Source of the DNA: Laspinema palackyanum D2c | Lineage (GTDB): Bacteria > Cyanobacteriota > Cyanobacteriia > Cyanobacteriales > Laspinemataceae | Direction: 5' to 3' | DNA length: 64,000 bases | Assembly: GCF_025370875.1 (NCBI RefSeq) | Contig: NZ_JAMXFD010000010.1 | Coordinates: forward strand, 115,050 to 179,049 | Made by a program: the position numbers and the translations under genes | Shown here: positions 27,344 through 38,039 of the stretch, piece by piece | How positions within the stretch are numbered: position 1 is the first letter of the stretch | How the letters are laid out: each line of letters opens with the position of its first letter | The notes under the pieces: model-generated | Databases searched by the model: none | What the model saw: only the letters and a program-made list of their open reading frames with translations | Told to the model about the DNA's origin: nothing

Positions 27344-29521
27344 ATGACAACGACAAAGAAACCCCAAGAAACAACCCCGGAAATTAACTTAAAAGATCAG
27401 CAATACTACTTCAACCGAGAATTAAGTTGGGTTGAATTTAATTACCGAGTTTTACAGGAAGCCTTTGACCCGCGAACTCCGTTGTTAGAACGGCTGAAAT
27501 TTTTAGCAATTTTCAGTGCGAACTTAGATGAATATTTCATGGTGCGAATTGCCGGACTGAAACAGCAGGTGGAAGCGGGAGTGTCTTCCCGGACTCCTGA
27601 TGGACGCACCCCCCAACAACAATTGGATGCAGTGGGCGATCGCCTGCATCCAATGGTTGCCGAACAACATCGCCATTTTGAAAAACTCCTGCGTCCCCAA
27701 CTGATTGCTTATGGCATCCAGATCCTCGATTATATGGATCTCAACCAAGAACAGCGGACCTATCTGCAACAGTATTTTGAAGAAGAAATTTTCCCCGTTC
27801 TCACCCCCTTAGCCGTCGATCCGGGACATCCCTTTCCCTACATTTCTAACCGCAGTTTGAATCTGGCGGTGGTGATTAAAGATCCAGAAACAGAGGAAGA
27901 ATTTTTTGCCCGGGTGAAAGTCCCCAAAGTTTTACCCCGATTTGTGCCGATTCCTGAAGCACCCCGAGACGCCAGCAGCAGTCACGGGGAAGGACCCGGA
28001 AAAACCTGGACTTTTACACCCTTAGAACAGGTGATTGCCCATAATTTAGAGTTTCTCTTTCCGGGGATGAATATTTTGGAATATCATCCGTTTCGCGTGA
28101 CTCGTAATGCGGATATTGCCCTAGAAGAAGATGAAGCGGATGATTTACTCCTGGCGATCGAACAAGAAATTCGCAAGCGACGAGTCGGCGGTTCCGTGGT
28201 GCGAATGGAAGTGCAATCGGATATTCCCTCAGCCGTCCGTGAAATGCTGCGGGAAGAATTGGGTTTAGTTCCTCATGAAGTGTATGAAGTGGAGGGATTG
28301 CTGGGGTTAGTAGACTTAATGGGGTTGATGGATTTACCTCTTCCCGAACTTAAATATCCAGTGTGGAATCCAGTGACTCCCGCCTCTTTCCGTCGCCTGG
28401 GAGAACTGCCCTCAGAACTGAATCTGGAGGATATGGAAGAGACAGAGGATCTATTTGCTTTGATCCGATCGCGGGATTTGCTCATCCATCATCCCTATCA
28501 TTCCTTTAGCGCAACAGTCCAGCGATTTATTACCCAGGCGGCATACGATCCAGCGGTATTAGCGATTAAAATGACCCTCTACCGAACCTCGGGGGATTCG
28601 CCCATTGTGAATGCCTTAATTGCAGCAGCAGAAAATGGCAAACAGGTGGCGGCATTGGTGGAACTGAAAGCGCGCTTTGATGAGGAAAATAATATCTCTT
28701 GGGCGCGGAAGTTAGAAAAAGTGGGCGTTCATGTCGTCTATGGGTTAGTAGGACTGAAAACCCATACGAAAGTCGGGATGGTGGTGCGTCGGGAAGCCGA
28801 TGGTATCCGGCGCTATGCTCATATTGGGACAGGGAATTATAATCCCAAGACGGCCCGACTTTATACGGATTTGGGGTTAATTACCTGCCGGGAAGATATC
28901 GGGGCAGATTTAACGGATTTGTTTAATTATTTGACTGGGTATTCCCGCCAGCGGTCCTATCGCAGTTTGTTAGTTGCGCCGGTGAACATGAGGGAACGGA
29001 TGACCGCCTTAGTCCAGCGGGAAATTGACAATGCCAAACAGGGAAAAGCGGGGCGAATTGTGTTAAAAATGAATGCCTTGGTAGACCCGAAAATGATTAT
29101 TAAGCTCTATGAAGCATCGAGGGCAGGGGTGCAAATTGATTTAATTGTGCGGGGGATTTGCTGTTTGCGTCCGGGGGTGGCGAATGTGAGTGAAAATATC
29201 CGGGTGTTGAGTATTGTGGGGCGGTTTTTAGAGCATTCCCGGATTTTTTATTTTTATAATGGTGGGGCGGAAGAGGTGTATATTGGCAGTGCGGATTGGA
29301 TGCCTCGGAACCTGAATCGACGGGTGGAGGCGATAACCCCGGTAGAAGACCCAGATTTGGCGAAAGACCTCCAGGAAATTCTGGGGATTATGTTAGCGGA
29401 TAATCGCCAAGCGTGGGAGTTGCAACCGGATGGGAGTTATCTGCAACGGAGGGGAAAGAATGAGGCGATCGCCCAAAGTTCGCAGAATATTTTGATGGAG
29501 ATGGCCCTGCAACAAGGGTGA
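27344..29521 (+). CDS. ppk1: Polyphosphate kinase 1
   Basis: Makes inorganic polyphosphate from ATP, reversibly. 725 residues. The N-terminal domain opens YYFNRELSWVEFNYRVLQEA, the PPK1 hallmark, followed by FLAIFSANLDEYFMVR. The two catalytic histidine segments are present: GLKTHTKVGMVV (phosphorylated His) with the HIGTGNYNPKTARLY motif, and FLEHSRIFYF. The closing IGSADWMPRNLNRRVE is typical of the family. Single cytosolic gene, transcribed alone downstream of sodB. No strong Shine-Dalgarno before the ATG. Phosphate and energy storage, often tied to stress. Confidence 0.96.
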   Translation: MTTTKKPQETTPEINLKDQQYYFNRELSWVEFNYRVLQEAFDPRTPLLERLKFLAIFSANLDEYFMVRIAGLKQQVEAGVSSRTPDGRTPQQQLDAVGDRLHPMVAEQHRHFEKLLRPQLIAYGIQILDYMDLNQEQRTYLQQYFEEEIFPVLTPLAVDPGHPFPYISNRSLNLAVVIKDPETEEEFFARVKVPKVLPRFVPIPEAPRDASSSHGEGPGKTWTFTPLEQVIAHNLEFLFPGMNILEYHPFRVTRNADIALEEDEADDLLLAIEQEIRKRRVGGSVVRMEVQSDIPSAVREMLREELGLVPHEVYEVEGLLGLVDLMGLMDLPLPELKYPVWNPVTPASFRRLGELPSELNLEDMEETEDLFALIRSRDLLIHHPYHSFSATVQRFITQAAYDPAVLAIKMTLYRTSGDSPIVNALIAAAENGKQVAALVELKARFDEENNISWARKLEKVGVHVVYGLVGLKTHTKVGMVVRREADGIRRYAHIGTGNYNPKTARLYTDLGLITCREDIGADLTDLFNYLTGYSRQRSYRSLLVAPVNMRERMTALVQREIDNAKQGKAGRIVLKMNALVDPKMIIKLYEASRAGVQIDLIVRGICCLRPGVANVSENIRVLSIVGRFLEHSRIFYFYNGGAEEVYIGSADWMPRNLNRRVEAITPVEDPDLAKDLQEILGIMLADNRQAWELQPDGSYLQRRGKNEAIAQSSQNILMEMALQQG

Positions 29522-29604
29522 GGGGTCGGGAATTCCAGGGGAGGGGCATAAAAACACCGCCCCTGGACCGTAGGGGTTAGGGGCGGTTGGGGTTTCGACC
29601 GGGT

Positions 29605-29787
29605 TTAGGAGATCGGGCGATCGCTAAAGGTGCGGTTGAATTCATCCAGCAAATCGTCGAGTTCTTCGATCGCCTGATTTACATCAATTCTGAGGGTTCC
29701 TAAGTTCGGTTGTTCCAAGAGACGCACGAGGGTTTCCCGTTTGTCTGCGATCGCGCTGACCCGTTCTCTGAGTTTTTGTTCGTCCAT
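29605..29787 (-). CDS. Small helical hypothetical protein, 60 residues
   Basis: Begins MDEQKLRERVSAIADKRETL and is predicted almost wholly helical with a heptad-like pattern (VRLLEQPNLGTLRIDVNQAI, then EELDDLLDEFNRTF). A good ribosome binding site (GGGAAGG) lies about five bases before the ATG at 29785-29787, which supports a real gene. I recall similar short acidic coiled-coil proteins in cyanobacteria but cannot name a family or a function. It converges with ppk1. Confidence 0.68.
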   Translation of the reverse strand: MDEQKLRERVSAIADKRETLVRLLEQPNLGTLRIDVNQAIEELDDLLDEFNRTFSDRPIS

Positions 29788-30258
29788 TTCTGCCTTCCCT
29801 TTGTTTTTGCTAATATCACTGTAAACAGTTTTGTTGATGCCGATCAGGTTGAGATCCGGCAGCTTGCTCTATTATAAAATCAGCCATTTGTCAAGCTGAA
29901 TCGATCCGCCGAGGGCGGTGGTAGCAGACGGGGAAGACCAACCGGGTTTCTTGACCACCCCCCACGCGCTTTTTACCCCATCAGGGCCAGAAATCCAGTT
30001 GTTAGTCTGAATGATTGAAGACAATACCGATGCCCGAGATCCCCGATCGCCTCTCTTGACGACGCGATCGCAGTTTTTCCCTCTTTATCCCCGAATCCGA
30101 CGGGTCTGGCATTCTTGAACCTGACCTATTTTAACAAAGATTAACAAGGGTAACCATCATCGGCCTGAAAACAACCGGCCAGATCGTTGTGGTGCGATCG
30201 CCAACAGGGGACAATAGAACTTTGCACTTTAAGCGCGATCGTTCATTCATTCACTATC
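29788..30258. other. Divergent upstream region, no gene seen
   Basis: Separates the minus-strand 60-residue gene from the DUF2854 gene and presumably contains both promoters. No ORF, RNA gene or strong hairpin that I can support. Confidence 0.5.
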
Positions 30259-30804
30259 ATGTTAGCTAAACTTTCATTGGGAACCTTAGGTTTATCCCTG
30301 GGCAGTCTGATCACCGTAGTTGGCTTTTATGCTTACTTTAATGACTACGCTACCTTAAATCTGGCCGGATTCTTTTATGGCATTCCCCTGTTACTCGGTG
30401 GATTGGCCCTGAAAGCGGCAGAACTCAAGCCGGTCCCCTTCACTCACCCCACCTCCCCGGATATCTTAGAACTGCGAGAAAAACAAGCCACTCAAATCCA
30501 AAATCAAATTCGCAAAGATGTCAGGCGCTATCGCTATGGTCAAGATGCTCATCTGGATGATTCCCTGGAACGCTTTGGTCTAAATCCCTCCGATGAAGCC
30601 CGACCCGTTCTCGTGGGGATTCGAGAAGAGAATGTAGAGGGGTGCTATGCTTTAATTTTAGAATTTGATTCCCCACAATTCCCCTTGGAAATTTGGCAGC
30701 AAAAGCAAGAAAAAATCGAAAAATTTTTTGGTCCAGGTATCTCAGTTGAATTCAAAGATACTGGAAACAATCGCCTTGATGTGGCGCTAATTACTACCCC
30801 TTGA
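30259..30804 (+). CDS. DUF2854 membrane protein
   Basis: 181 residues from the ATG at 30259 (MLAKLSLGTLGLSLGSLITV); the frame is open further upstream but has no better start. Two transmembrane segments lie at ~8-27 and ~36-54 (LAGFFYGIPLLLGGLALKAA), then a soluble domain (HLDDSLERFGLNPSDEARPV, LVGIREENVEGCYALILEF, ISVEFKDTGNNRLDVALI). This matches DUF2854, a family conserved in cyanobacteria and plastid-containing plants, probably thylakoid or inner-membrane, with no firmly established function. A hairpin that can serve both strands follows. Confidence 0.87.
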   Translation: MLAKLSLGTLGLSLGSLITVVGFYAYFNDYATLNLAGFFYGIPLLLGGLALKAAELKPVPFTHPTSPDILELREKQATQIQNQIRKDVRRYRYGQDAHLDDSLERFGLNPSDEARPVLVGIREENVEGCYALILEFDSPQFPLEIWQQKQEKIEKFFGPGISVEFKDTGNNRLDVALITTP

Positions 30805-30834
30805 TACTTTTTACTTAACCGAGGGTTTTAATAA

Positions 30835-30859
30835 AAAGGCGGGGAATTTCCCCGTCTTT
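30835..30859. terminator. Bidirectional terminator
   Basis: AAAGGCGGGGAA/TTCCCCGTCTTT, a 12-bp stem with one mismatch and a single-base loop, rich in A before and T after. It lies between the convergent DUF2854 and CRR7-type genes and can serve both. Confidence 0.7.
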
Positions 30860-30918
30860 GTCTGTCAAATATAAAAGTTTTAAATCTTATCAAATCCCTG
30901 GCGATAGGCTGAATTAAT

Positions 30919-31179
30919 TTATTTTTCGAGTCGAACTACATACCATTGAAAATATTCTCCTGGACCTAAATCAAATTCGCAACTGGTTTCCAAAAGATAT
31001 TGAGCTTGGGCATCGATAGTCGGAAACTTTTGTAAATCCCGAGGCAAATTATCCTGGCGATCGCCTAAAATCACTTTGAGCTTGGAGAGCAATTCCTCAG
31101 CGGTCAGTAATTGTTCCGGTTGATTGGATTCGAGGAGGACAAAATGAGTGGGGTCTTGATACATTAAGGAGTTAGGCAT
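30919..31179 (-). CDS. Chlororespiratory reduction protein 7 (CRR7) family
   Basis: 86 residues. The pattern FVLLESNQPEQLLTAEELL, DNLPRDLQKFPTIDAQAQYL and ETSCEFDLGPGEYFQWYVVR matches the CRR7 family (Chlororesp_red_7). In plants CRR7 is needed to assemble the stromal arm of the chloroplast NDH complex; the cyanobacterial protein is presumed to help NDH-1. Soluble, no signal peptide. A start at Met6 (MYQDPTHFV) is possible, but the longer form has the better spacing. Confidence 0.85.
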   Translation of the reverse strand: MPNSLMYQDPTHFVLLESNQPEQLLTAEELLSKLKVILGDRQDNLPRDLQKFPTIDAQAQYLLETSCEFDLGPGEYFQWYVVRLEK

Positions 31180-31255
31180 CGTTCTGATTCGGATGACGGG
31201 TTTTGATAATATTGACTGATTCAGGGTCAGGATGCAACGTCAGGGTCGCGACAAG

Positions 31256-31326
31256 GGTGTAGGATCTGTCAGTCCCCCGAGGGAAAGTCTGAAAAGCCTT
31301 TTCCTTGGGGGACTAACGCACCCTTC
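31256..31326. repeat. Interspersed inverted repeat upstream of the CRR7 gene
   Basis: Arms AGTCCCCCGAGGGAAAG and CTTTTCCTTGGGGGACT (15 of 17 paired), enclosed by GGGTGT and GCACCC. It looks like a palindromic interspersed element. The rest of 31180-31727 contains no gene that I can support. Confidence 0.65.
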
Positions 31327-31727
31327 TAACGTACCATTCTGATACACCATTTCCCAAGGGGATGACGATCGCCACCGCTTGATAGAGGGACCGACAATAG
31401 TCTGTTCGTTTCCCCCAAAGGGAGGAATCCCCCGGATAACTGCACCCTGGGCAATCTTAAGCTTTAACAAAGAATCCCCCGGGGCTGGCTGAAAGCTTCT
31501 ATAATTTGGCTAAAATTAGAGAACCATTGTATCAGGGTTCTATCGGACATTCTTCTATTTTAACTCAAAAACATGGAGAATACCGCTCACGGGATTTTCC
31601 CCTTTGCTCCCTCTTCTAAACAACAAAAACAGGTCAGCCCAAGGGAAAGCCGTTCAATCAATAGAAAGTCAAAGACAAGGGAACCAGAGACAGAAATGGA
31701 GCGCGAGACAATGTTTAAGGGGGATAA

Positions 31728-34700
31728 ATGCAGGACCAAGTTTTAGGATTGTTCACAAACCCAGCGATCGCCAATTTGTCGGGGGAGAGATTGCTCTCAT
31801 TTATCCCTCACGGGCATTGTTACTTGTGGCAGCCCGGGCTAGTGGGGCTTCATGTTGGTTCCGACGCCCTGATTGCCCTTTCCTATTTTGCGATTCCCCT
31901 AACCCTGTTATATTTTATCCGCAATCGTAAAGACCTGCCCTTTAGTTGGATTTTTGTATTATTTGGGGCATTTATCATCTCCTGTGGGACCAGCCATTTA
32001 ATGGAAATCTGGACCCTGTGGCATCCGGACTATTGGCTATCCGGGGGAATCAAAGCGATCACCGCCTCCGTCTCCCTCGCCACGGCGCTTTTACTGGTCC
32101 CCCTGATTCCCAAAGCCTTGGCATTGGCATCCCCAGAGCAGTTAGAGCAAGCCAACCAGCAACTACAAACAGAAATTACAGAACGGCAACAGGTGGAAAC
32201 AGCATTGCGGGAAAACGAAGTGCTGTTGAGAACCGTGATTGAGCGATCGCCCCTGGGAATTGCCCTGGTGACCCCCGAAGGCAACATCACCCAACCCAAT
32301 CTAGCGCTGCAACAGATGCTCGGATATAGCGCTTCGGAACTGAATGCCATCACCTGGAGCGACTTAAGCGCAGAGCCCCAACTGATGCAACCGCAGGAGG
32401 AAATCGCCCAGGGACAAGAGACATCTTTCAAGAGTACCGATGGACAAGAACAGAATTACCGCAGGAAAGATGGAGAAATGCGGACCGCTCAGATGATAGT
32501 TTCCCAGATTACAGCATTCGAGGGGAAACCGAGCTTAACCCTGTTGATGATCGAGGATATTACCGATCGCAAACAGCAAGAAATCGCCCTGCGATCGCTC
32601 AACTTAGAACTAGAAGGGCGAGTAGCCGAAAGAACCAGACAATGGCAAACCGCCTACCAGGAATTGCAGGGAGAAATCAACCAACGCCAACGGATAGAAG
32701 CAGCACTGCGAGAGAGTACAGCGCACTTAAAAACCCTCGTTAAACAGTCCCCCGTGCTCCTCTACGCCACCGATCGTCATGGCATCATTACCCTATTGGA
32801 AGGAAAAGAACTCTCATCCTTAGGGTTGAATTCGGACAAGGTAATCGGGACATCCATTTTGGATTGTTACGCCGAGCAGCCGAGTATCCTCCAGCAGATC
32901 CATCAGGTGTTGGACGGGAAAGAAGAAAACTGGATTGGCAATTGCAACGGATTAATTTATGAACATAAATTGACCCCTATCTGGGATGAAAGCGGCACCG
33001 TGAGCGGGGTGATTGGGGTAGCGACGGACCGGACCGAACAGGTGCGATCGCAAGAAGCCCTTCGTCAAAGTGAAGAACTCTATCGCACCCTCAGCCAGAA
33101 CTTTCCCCAGGGCGCAGTCTTCCTCCTAGACCGAAATCAACGGTTTTTACTCGCAGAAGGGTCAGGGTTAGAGACGGCAGGTCTTTCTAAAGCATTCGTA
33201 GAAGGCAAAACCCTCAGTGAGGTCTTTTCATTAGAAGCCCGGACCCTCTTAGAACAGAGTATTCAGCAGATCAAGGGTAACTCAACCTCAGTCATCCAGG
33301 AAATGCCCTGGAATGGCCGGTGGTACCTCACCCACACCGTACCCGTGCGAACCGAAACCAGCCCAATCGACTCCGTGATGGTGGTAGCCCAGGATATCAC
33401 CGATCGCAAAACCGCCGAACAGGAACGCGATCGGTTCTTCACCCTCTCCCTGGATATGCTCTGTATCGCCGGATTCGATGGATATTTCAAACGCCTCAAT
33501 CCCGCCTGGGGAAAAATCCTCGGTTACACCGACGAAGAACTGTTTTCCCAACCCTTTATCGAATTCGTCCATCCGGACGATCGCGCCGCCACCCTAGCTG
33601 AAACCGCGAAACTGAGTAACTTGCACCTGGACACCCTCGGTTTTGAGAACCGCTATCGCTGCAAAGATGGCTCCTATCGTTGGGTCCGCTGGAACACCAC
33701 CCCCTTTCGCGAACAAGGATTACTCTACGCTGTCGCCCATGACATCACCCAACGCAAGGAAGCGGAAGAAGCCCTCGCCGAAAGCGCTGCTCAACTCCGA
33801 ATCGTCTTTGAAGGGGCAGCCATTGGCATCGCCTTGGGGACCTTGGATGAGGGACGGATTCTCAACTGTAATCCCGCCTTTGAGAAGATGCTGGGATACT
33901 CTGAAACCGAACTCTCTACCATGAGCTTTTCTGACTTCACCGATGTGGAAGATTTACAGAAAGAACTCCCCCTCTTTCAGGCTGTGGTAGCCGCAGAGCG
34001 CCCCAGCTACGAAATCCAGAAGCGTTATATTTGCAAGGACGGATCGAGGATCTGGGTTGATGTCACCGTTTCCATCATTCGGGATGCCAATGGCAATCCT
34101 AAATTTGCCCTAGGCATGGTTCAGGATATTACAGAACGCTTTGAAGCCGCAGAAGCCCTGCGCCAGAGCCAGGAAAAATATCGCTCCGTGGTGGATAACA
34201 TTAAAGAGGTGATTTTCCAGACCGATGCTCAGGGTTCCTTCACCTTTCTCAATCCCGCTTGGGAGGAAATTACTGGCTTTGAGATTGACCAGACCCTTGG
34301 GAGGTCCTGGTTAAATTACATTTATGAACCCGACCTCCAGCCCTTTTCCCAATATTTAGAAGCACTCATTTCTGGAGAACAGCAGAACTGTGAAGATGAG
34401 ATGCGATACCGCACCAAAGATGGAGGCTACCGTTGGATTGAAGTCTTTGCCCGAGGAAGTCGCAATCAGGCCGGAGAGTTGACCGGGATTAGTGGCACCC
34501 TTAATGATATTACCTTCCGCAAACAGGCCGAGTGGGAAAAGACTCAATTAATTGCCTCCCTGAAAGAGAGTGAGGCAGCGATTCGGGCGCTCTATTCCGT
34601 AACAGCCGATCGCAGCCTGGACTTTGACACCAGGCTTTCACGGATGTTAGAGATGGGATGTCTGCGGTTTGGCTTGAATATTGGCATGGTAGGCCGTTTA

Positions 34701-37700
34701 GACAGCCCGAGGGAGAGTCGAGACGGAATGGAGCGTGCTTCTACCATCGAGGCGATCGCCCTGCAATTACCCGCTAATAGTTTAACTCCCTTGACCCAAG
34801 GGGATGCCTTTAAATTAGAACTCACCTATTGCTCCGTTGCCGTCCGGGAACCCGAGCCCGTCTGCATCCCCTGCGCCAGTGACTCCGAGTGGCGGGAGCA
34901 TCCGGCCTATAAGATGCGGGGATTAGAAGCTTATCTGGGAGTGCGAGTGATTGTCTCGGGGGTAGTTTACGGTTGTCTGAGCTTTTCCTCTTTCCAGCGT
35001 CGGACTCAACCCTTTAAATCAGTGGATCAAAATTTGTTGAAACTGATGGCGCAGTGGATTGGCGGTGAGATCGAGCGGAATCAGGCTCAAATTGCCCTGC
35101 AACAGCAACTCCATCGCAGTTTGCTCCTGTCTCAAATTAGCCGGGAAATCCGCCAAAGTTTAGATACTCAAAAGATTTTTCAGACCACTGCCACTCAAAT
35201 TGGTCAGGCATTTGGGGTGAATCGCTGTTTGATTCATAGTTACATCCCCACGGACCCACCGAGAATGCCCTTAGTTGCGGAGTATTTAGAGCCTGGAGTT
35301 CAATCCATGATGAACTTTGAGGTGCCTGTAGTGGGGAATCCTCATGCGGAACAACTGGTAGCCTTCGATACAGTGCTGGTCTCCCCGGATGTTTATAAGG
35401 AACCCCTGCTCAAAGGAGCGGAGGCGATGTGTCGGCAGATTGGAGTCAAGTCCATGTTAGCGGTGCGGACCTCCTATCAGGGAGTACCTAATGGGGTGAT
35501 CGGGATGCATCAGTGCGATCGCTTCCGACGCTGGACTCGTGAGGAAATTGAGTTGTGTGAAGCCGTCGCTGAACAAGTGGGAATTGCCCTGGCTCAAGCC
35601 CGACTCCTGGAACAGGAAACCCTCGCCCGTCAGGAAGTGGCCCTCAAAAGCCAAGCCGCTTTGCAAGCACAGGAAGCCGCAGAAGCGGCTAACCGAGCCA
35701 AGAGTGAATTCCTCGCTACCATGAGCCACGAAATCCGCACTCCAATGAATGCGGTGATTGGCATGACCGGGTTGCTGTTGGATACGCCCTTGAATGCCGA
35801 TCAGCGCGACTTTGTGGAAACGATTCGCACCAGTGGCGACGGCTTACTGACGATTATTAACGACATCCTCGACTTCTCCAAAATTGAGTCTGGGAAGATG
35901 GATTTGGAGGAACATCCGTTTAATCTGCGAACCTGTATTGAGGAATGTCTGGACTTGGTAGCCTCTAAAGCCGCAGAAAAACAACTCGAACTGGCCTATT
36001 TGTTCGGTCCCCAAACCCCCGAAAGCATCATCGGTGATGTCACCCGCTTGCGTCAAATCTTGGTGAATCTACTCAGTAATGCGGTCAAATTTACCCAGGA
36101 AGGGGAGACGATTGTCTCGGTGAATGCGACGTTAGTGCAGGATTCCCAGTTGGGGAAACGGATAGAACCGGGAACTCAGGGGGGGATTTATCAAATTCAC
36201 TTTTCGGTGAAAGATACCGGGGTGGGAATTCCCCCCGATCGCATGGATCGCCTGTTTAAGTCGTTTTCTCAGGTGGATTCTTCCACCACCCGCAAATATG
36301 GGGGTACAGGTTTGGGTTTGGCGATCGCCAAGCGCCTGAGCGAACTGATGGGCGGTACGATGTGGGTGGAAAGTCAAATCGGCATCGGTTCGACGTTCCA
36401 TTTTACCATTCAGGCCGCAGCTACCTCGGAGTTGGCCTCGGTGAGTCCAGACGATGAAGTGCCGCAACTGACAGGCAAGCATTTACTGATTGTGGATGAT
36501 AATGCCACCAATCGTCTGATTCTCACCCGCCAAGCTCAATCCTGGGGAATGCTAACCACAGCAGCCGCTTCGGGCCCGGAAGCATTGGCTGGGTTGCAAA
36601 ATTCACAAACCCGTTTTGACCTGGCTATTTTGGATATGCAGATGCCGGACATGGATGGGTTGGCCCTAGCAGGGGCGATTCGTCAACTCCCCGATGGCGA
36701 TCGCTTACCTTTGGTAATGTTGACCTCTCTGGGTTGGCAACCCGCTTCTCGGGAAGCGTCCGGAATCGATTTTGCGGCGTTTTTGAGTAAACCCATCAAA
36801 CAATCCCAACTGTTTGATATCTTGATTGGGATTTTCTCTCGGCAATCGAATGGGAAGGATTCAAGGGGCCGTCGTGCTCCCGGTTTGCCGCGTCAGTCTA
36901 CTCCTCTCAAGAGCGATCGCCCTCTGAAAATTCTGTTAGCGGAAGATAATGTGGTGAACCAAAAGGTGGCGTTGCGGATTTTAGAACGGATGGGATATCG
37001 TGCCGATGTCGCCAGTAACGGATTGGAGGCGATCGCCTCCCTAAATCGTCAAAGCTACGATGTCATCCTCATGGATGTGCAAATGCCTGAAATGGATGGT
37101 TTAGAAGCCACAAGGCGCATCTGCTTAGAATGGAGTGAACGCCGGGATGTTTCACCGATGGGACGCCCTTGGATTATTGCCATGACGGCTAATGCTATGC
37201 AAGGCGATCGCGAAATCTGTCTGCAAGCGGGAATGGATGATTACATCAGCAAACCCATTCGCATGGAAGCCCTCGCCCAAGCACTAGCTGGATGTCATCT
37301 CTATTCTGAACCCTTACCACCGGCACAGACATCAGATGTATCCGAACCACCGGAGTCTGTCTCTTTCCCATCTCCCCAATCTCCCCAATCTCCCCCAACT
37401 CCCATGTCTAATTCTTCATTCTCCGACTCCAGTCCTGAACCTCCCATTGATGCCAAAGCGTTGCAAAACTTACGAGAAATGGTGGGGGAAGATGAGCCAG
37501 AAGCGTTTATTGAAGTGGTTGAGAGTTATCTAAACGATTTACCCAATCTGTTAGAAACCCTGGAAACTTCTGTGCAGCAACAAGATGCTCCCACCCTTCA
37601 TCGTTCGGCTCACACTTTAAAATCAACCAGTGCCACCCTCGGCGCGAAACCCTTGGCGCAATTGAGCAAACAGCTAGAAAAGCTCGGACGAACGAGTTCC

Positions 37701-37805
37701 GAAGCGGGAACGCTCTTACCCCCAGAGGCATTGGATCTAGTGCGATCGATTTACTTGGAGTACGAACGCCTCAAACCCGCTTTACAAGATGAGTTGCAGC
37801 GATGA
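31728..37805 (+). CDS. Hybrid histidine kinase with ethylene-receptor-like membrane domain, 6 PAS, 2 GAF, 2 REC, HPt
   Basis: 2025 residues. Residues 1-135 form a three-helix membrane domain resembling the ethylene-binding domain of plant ETR1 and cyanobacterial Slr1212: Asp46, Tyr53, Ile56, Pro57, Ile83, Cys86 and His90 keep exact ETR1 spacing. Then come PAS domains at about 163-285, 334-440, 452-560, 569-680, 691-800 and 818-930, GAF domains at ~953-1110 and ~1128-1295, HisKA ([16 protein letters not shown], His1334), HATPase ([26 protein letters not shown]), REC1 (Asp1636 in [13 protein letters not shown]), REC2 (Asp1783 in [13 protein letters not shown]) and HPt (His1962, [14 protein letters not shown]). 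It is thus a self-contained phosphorelay at the membrane. AAGGGGG precedes the ATG. Ligand binding is inferred. Confidence 0.93.
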   Translation: MQDQVLGLFTNPAIANLSGERLLSFIPHGHCYLWQPGLVGLHVGSDALIALSYFAIPLTLLYFIRNRKDLPFSWIFVLFGAFIISCGTSHLMEIWTLWHPDYWLSGGIKAITASVSLATALLLVPLIPKALALASPEQLEQANQQLQTEITERQQVETALRENEVLLRTVIERSPLGIALVTPEGNITQPNLALQQMLGYSASELNAITWSDLSAEPQLMQPQEEIAQGQETSFKSTDGQEQNYRRKDGEMRTAQMIVSQITAFEGKPSLTLLMIEDITDRKQQEIALRSLNLELEGRVAERTRQWQTAYQELQGEINQRQRIEAALRESTAHLKTLVKQSPVLLYATDRHGIITLLEGKELSSLGLNSDKVIGTSILDCYAEQPSILQQIHQVLDGKEENWIGNCNGLIYEHKLTPIWDESGTVSGVIGVATDRTEQVRSQEALRQSEELYRTLSQNFPQGAVFLLDRNQRFLLAEGSGLETAGLSKAFVEGKTLSEVFSLEARTLLEQSIQQIKGNSTSVIQEMPWNGRWYLTHTVPVRTETSPIDSVMVVAQDITDRKTAEQERDRFFTLSLDMLCIAGFDGYFKRLNPAWGKILGYTDEELFSQPFIEFVHPDDRAATLAETAKLSNLHLDTLGFENRYRCKDGSYRWVRWNTTPFREQGLLYAVAHDITQRKEAEEALAESAAQLRIVFEGAAIGIALGTLDEGRILNCNPAFEKMLGYSETELSTMSFSDFTDVEDLQKELPLFQAVVAAERPSYEIQKRYICKDGSRIWVDVTVSIIRDANGNPKFALGMVQDITERFEAAEALRQSQEKYRSVVDNIKEVIFQTDAQGSFTFLNPAWEEITGFEIDQTLGRSWLNYIYEPDLQPFSQYLEALISGEQQNCEDEMRYRTKDGGYRWIEVFARGSRNQAGELTGISGTLNDITFRKQAEWEKTQLIASLKESEAAIRALYSVTADRSLDFDTRLSRMLEMGCLRFGLNIGMVGRLDSPRESRDGMERASTIEAIALQLPANSLTPLTQGDAFKLELTYCSVAVREPEPVCIPCASDSEWREHPAYKMRGLEAYLGVRVIVSGVVYGCLSFSSFQRRTQPFKSVDQNLLKLMAQWIGGEIERNQAQIALQQQLHRSLLLSQISREIRQSLDTQKIFQTTATQIGQAFGVNRCLIHSYIPTDPPRMPLVAEYLEPGVQSMMNFEVPVVGNPHAEQLVAFDTVLVSPDVYKEPLLKGAEAMCRQIGVKSMLAVRTSYQGVPNGVIGMHQCDRFRRWTREEIELCEAVAEQVGIALAQARLLEQETLARQEVALKSQAALQAQEAAEAANRAKSEFLATMSHEIRTPMNAVIGMTGLLLDTPLNADQRDFVETIRTSGDGLLTIINDILDFSKIESGKMDLEEHPFNLRTCIEECLDLVASKAAEKQLELAYLFGPQTPESIIGDVTRLRQILVNLLSNAVKFTQEGETIVSVNATLVQDSQLGKRIEPGTQGGIYQIHFSVKDTGVGIPPDRMDRLFKSFSQVDSSTTRKYGGTGLGLAIAKRLSELMGGTMWVESQIGIGSTFHFTIQAAATSELASVSPDDEVPQLTGKHLLIVDDNATNRLILTRQAQSWGMLTTAAASGPEALAGLQNSQTRFDLAILDMQMPDMDGLALAGAIRQLPDGDRLPLVMLTSLGWQPASREASGIDFAAFLSKPIKQSQLFDILIGIFSRQSNGKDSRGRRAPGLPRQSTPLKSDRPLKILLAEDNVVNQKVALRILERMGYRADVASNGLEAIASLNRQSYDVILMDVQMPEMDGLEATRRICLEWSERRDVSPMGRPWIIAMTANAMQGDREICLQAGMDDYISKPIRMEALAQALAGCHLYSEPLPPAQTSDVSEPPESVSFPSPQSPQSPPTPMSNSSFSDSSPEPPIDAKALQNLREMVGEDEPEAFIEVVESYLNDLPNLLETLETSVQQQDAPTLHRSAHTLKSTSATLGAKPLAQLSKQLEKLGRTSSEAGTLLPPEALDLVRSIYLEYERLKPALQDELQR

Positions 37806-38039
37806 AAAACTGGGGTTGAGGAGGAACCTCGGCACTGCCCTATCTTAGGACTAACGCCAGTCCAGGTTCAAAACTATAAATGTAGCCCTGGCTTGGCAAT
37901 GTCCATCTTACATCTGTGTGAGCCGTAAGTCCTGTATCGATTGAAGGCGATACCGAGGTCTTAGGCTAAAGGTATGGGAAACCATTAGCATAACAGTAGA
38001 TGCTGATATGGGTGATCGAATTTCTGGCGGGTAGAACGT

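Noticed and set aside
31240..31470. 76-codon minus-strand frame upstream of the CRR7 gene
   Set aside because: It overlaps an inverted-repeat element and has no protein-like pattern.
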